Below are positions 34,651-35,826 of a stretch of DNA of 35,826 bases, one piece after another. The DNA is from Albidovulum sp. Lineage in GTDB: Bacteria; Pseudomonadota; Alphaproteobacteria; Rhodobacterales; Rhodobacteraceae. How positions within the stretch are numbered: the stretch's first letter is position 1; every line of letters begins with the position of its first letter. A program made the translations under genes and the position numbers. Below the pieces are notes generated by a model. The model searched no databases. It was not told where the DNA came from and saw nothing but the letters and a program-made list of their open reading frames with translations. The stretch spans positions 1 through 35,826 of the forward strand of contig JALSJQ010000001.1 of NCBI GenBank assembly GCA_026989275.1. The letters run 5' to 3'.

Positions 34651-35826
<1,176 letters not shown>

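Overview
The window looks like a chromosomal segment of a GC-rich alphaproteobacterium, most likely of the Rhodobacterales. This rests on three things: the ribosomal cluster has adk between secY and rpsM and lacks rpsD; RpoA is 338 residues; and a Do-type protease, rarA, crcB, an RluC-type pseudouridine synthase, an HAD phosphatase, an ATP12 chaperone and an Aap/Bzt amino-acid ABC transporter follow rplQ in that order. The genus cannot be fixed from the sequence alone.

Layout. (1) 1-2080: a stretch of lower GC, then a solitary YejA-like peptide-binding protein gene on the minus strand with its own terminator. (2) 2081-2456: a divergent intergenic region holding what looks like an independent small-RNA unit (promoter, about 75 nt, strong terminator) on the plus strand. 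(3) 2457-5280: the only plus-strand protein genes, an AMP-forming acyl-CoA synthetase-like enzyme and a Bcr/CflA-type drug/H+ antiporter, 4 bp apart. (4) 5313-7708, minus: a DUF465 small protein, GDP-mannose 4,6-dehydratase and a GT10 fucosyltransferase-like enzyme, a small deoxyhexose island. (5) 7816-12312, minus: aapJQMP, a polar amino-acid ABC importer with stem-loops after the binding-protein gene and an NtrC-like dyad upstream. (6) 12542-19532, minus: a run of housekeeping genes with short gaps or overlaps (Do protease, unknown permease, rarA, crcB, rluC, HAD, ATP12). (7) 20125-35826, minus: the ribosomal protein supercluster, read tuf-rpsJ-rplCDWB-rpsS-rplV-rpsC-rplP-rpmC-rpsQ-rplNXE-rpsN-rpsH-rplFR-rpsE-rpmD-rplO-secY-adk-rpsM-rpsK-rpoA-rplQ, closed by a terminator at 20125-20150. 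The window ends exactly on the tuf start codon.

No CRISPR array, tRNA, rRNA, insertion sequence or prophage gene was seen, and no defence or otherwise unknown multi-gene system stands out. The most unusual signals are non-coding. They are the candidate small RNA at 2191-2265 with overlapping alternative hairpins, and a series of strong stem-loops in nearly every wide gap of the ribosomal cluster. Two of those stem-loops, in the rplP-rpmC and rpsK-rpoA gaps, carry U-tracts like intrinsic terminators and could set the dosage of downstream genes.
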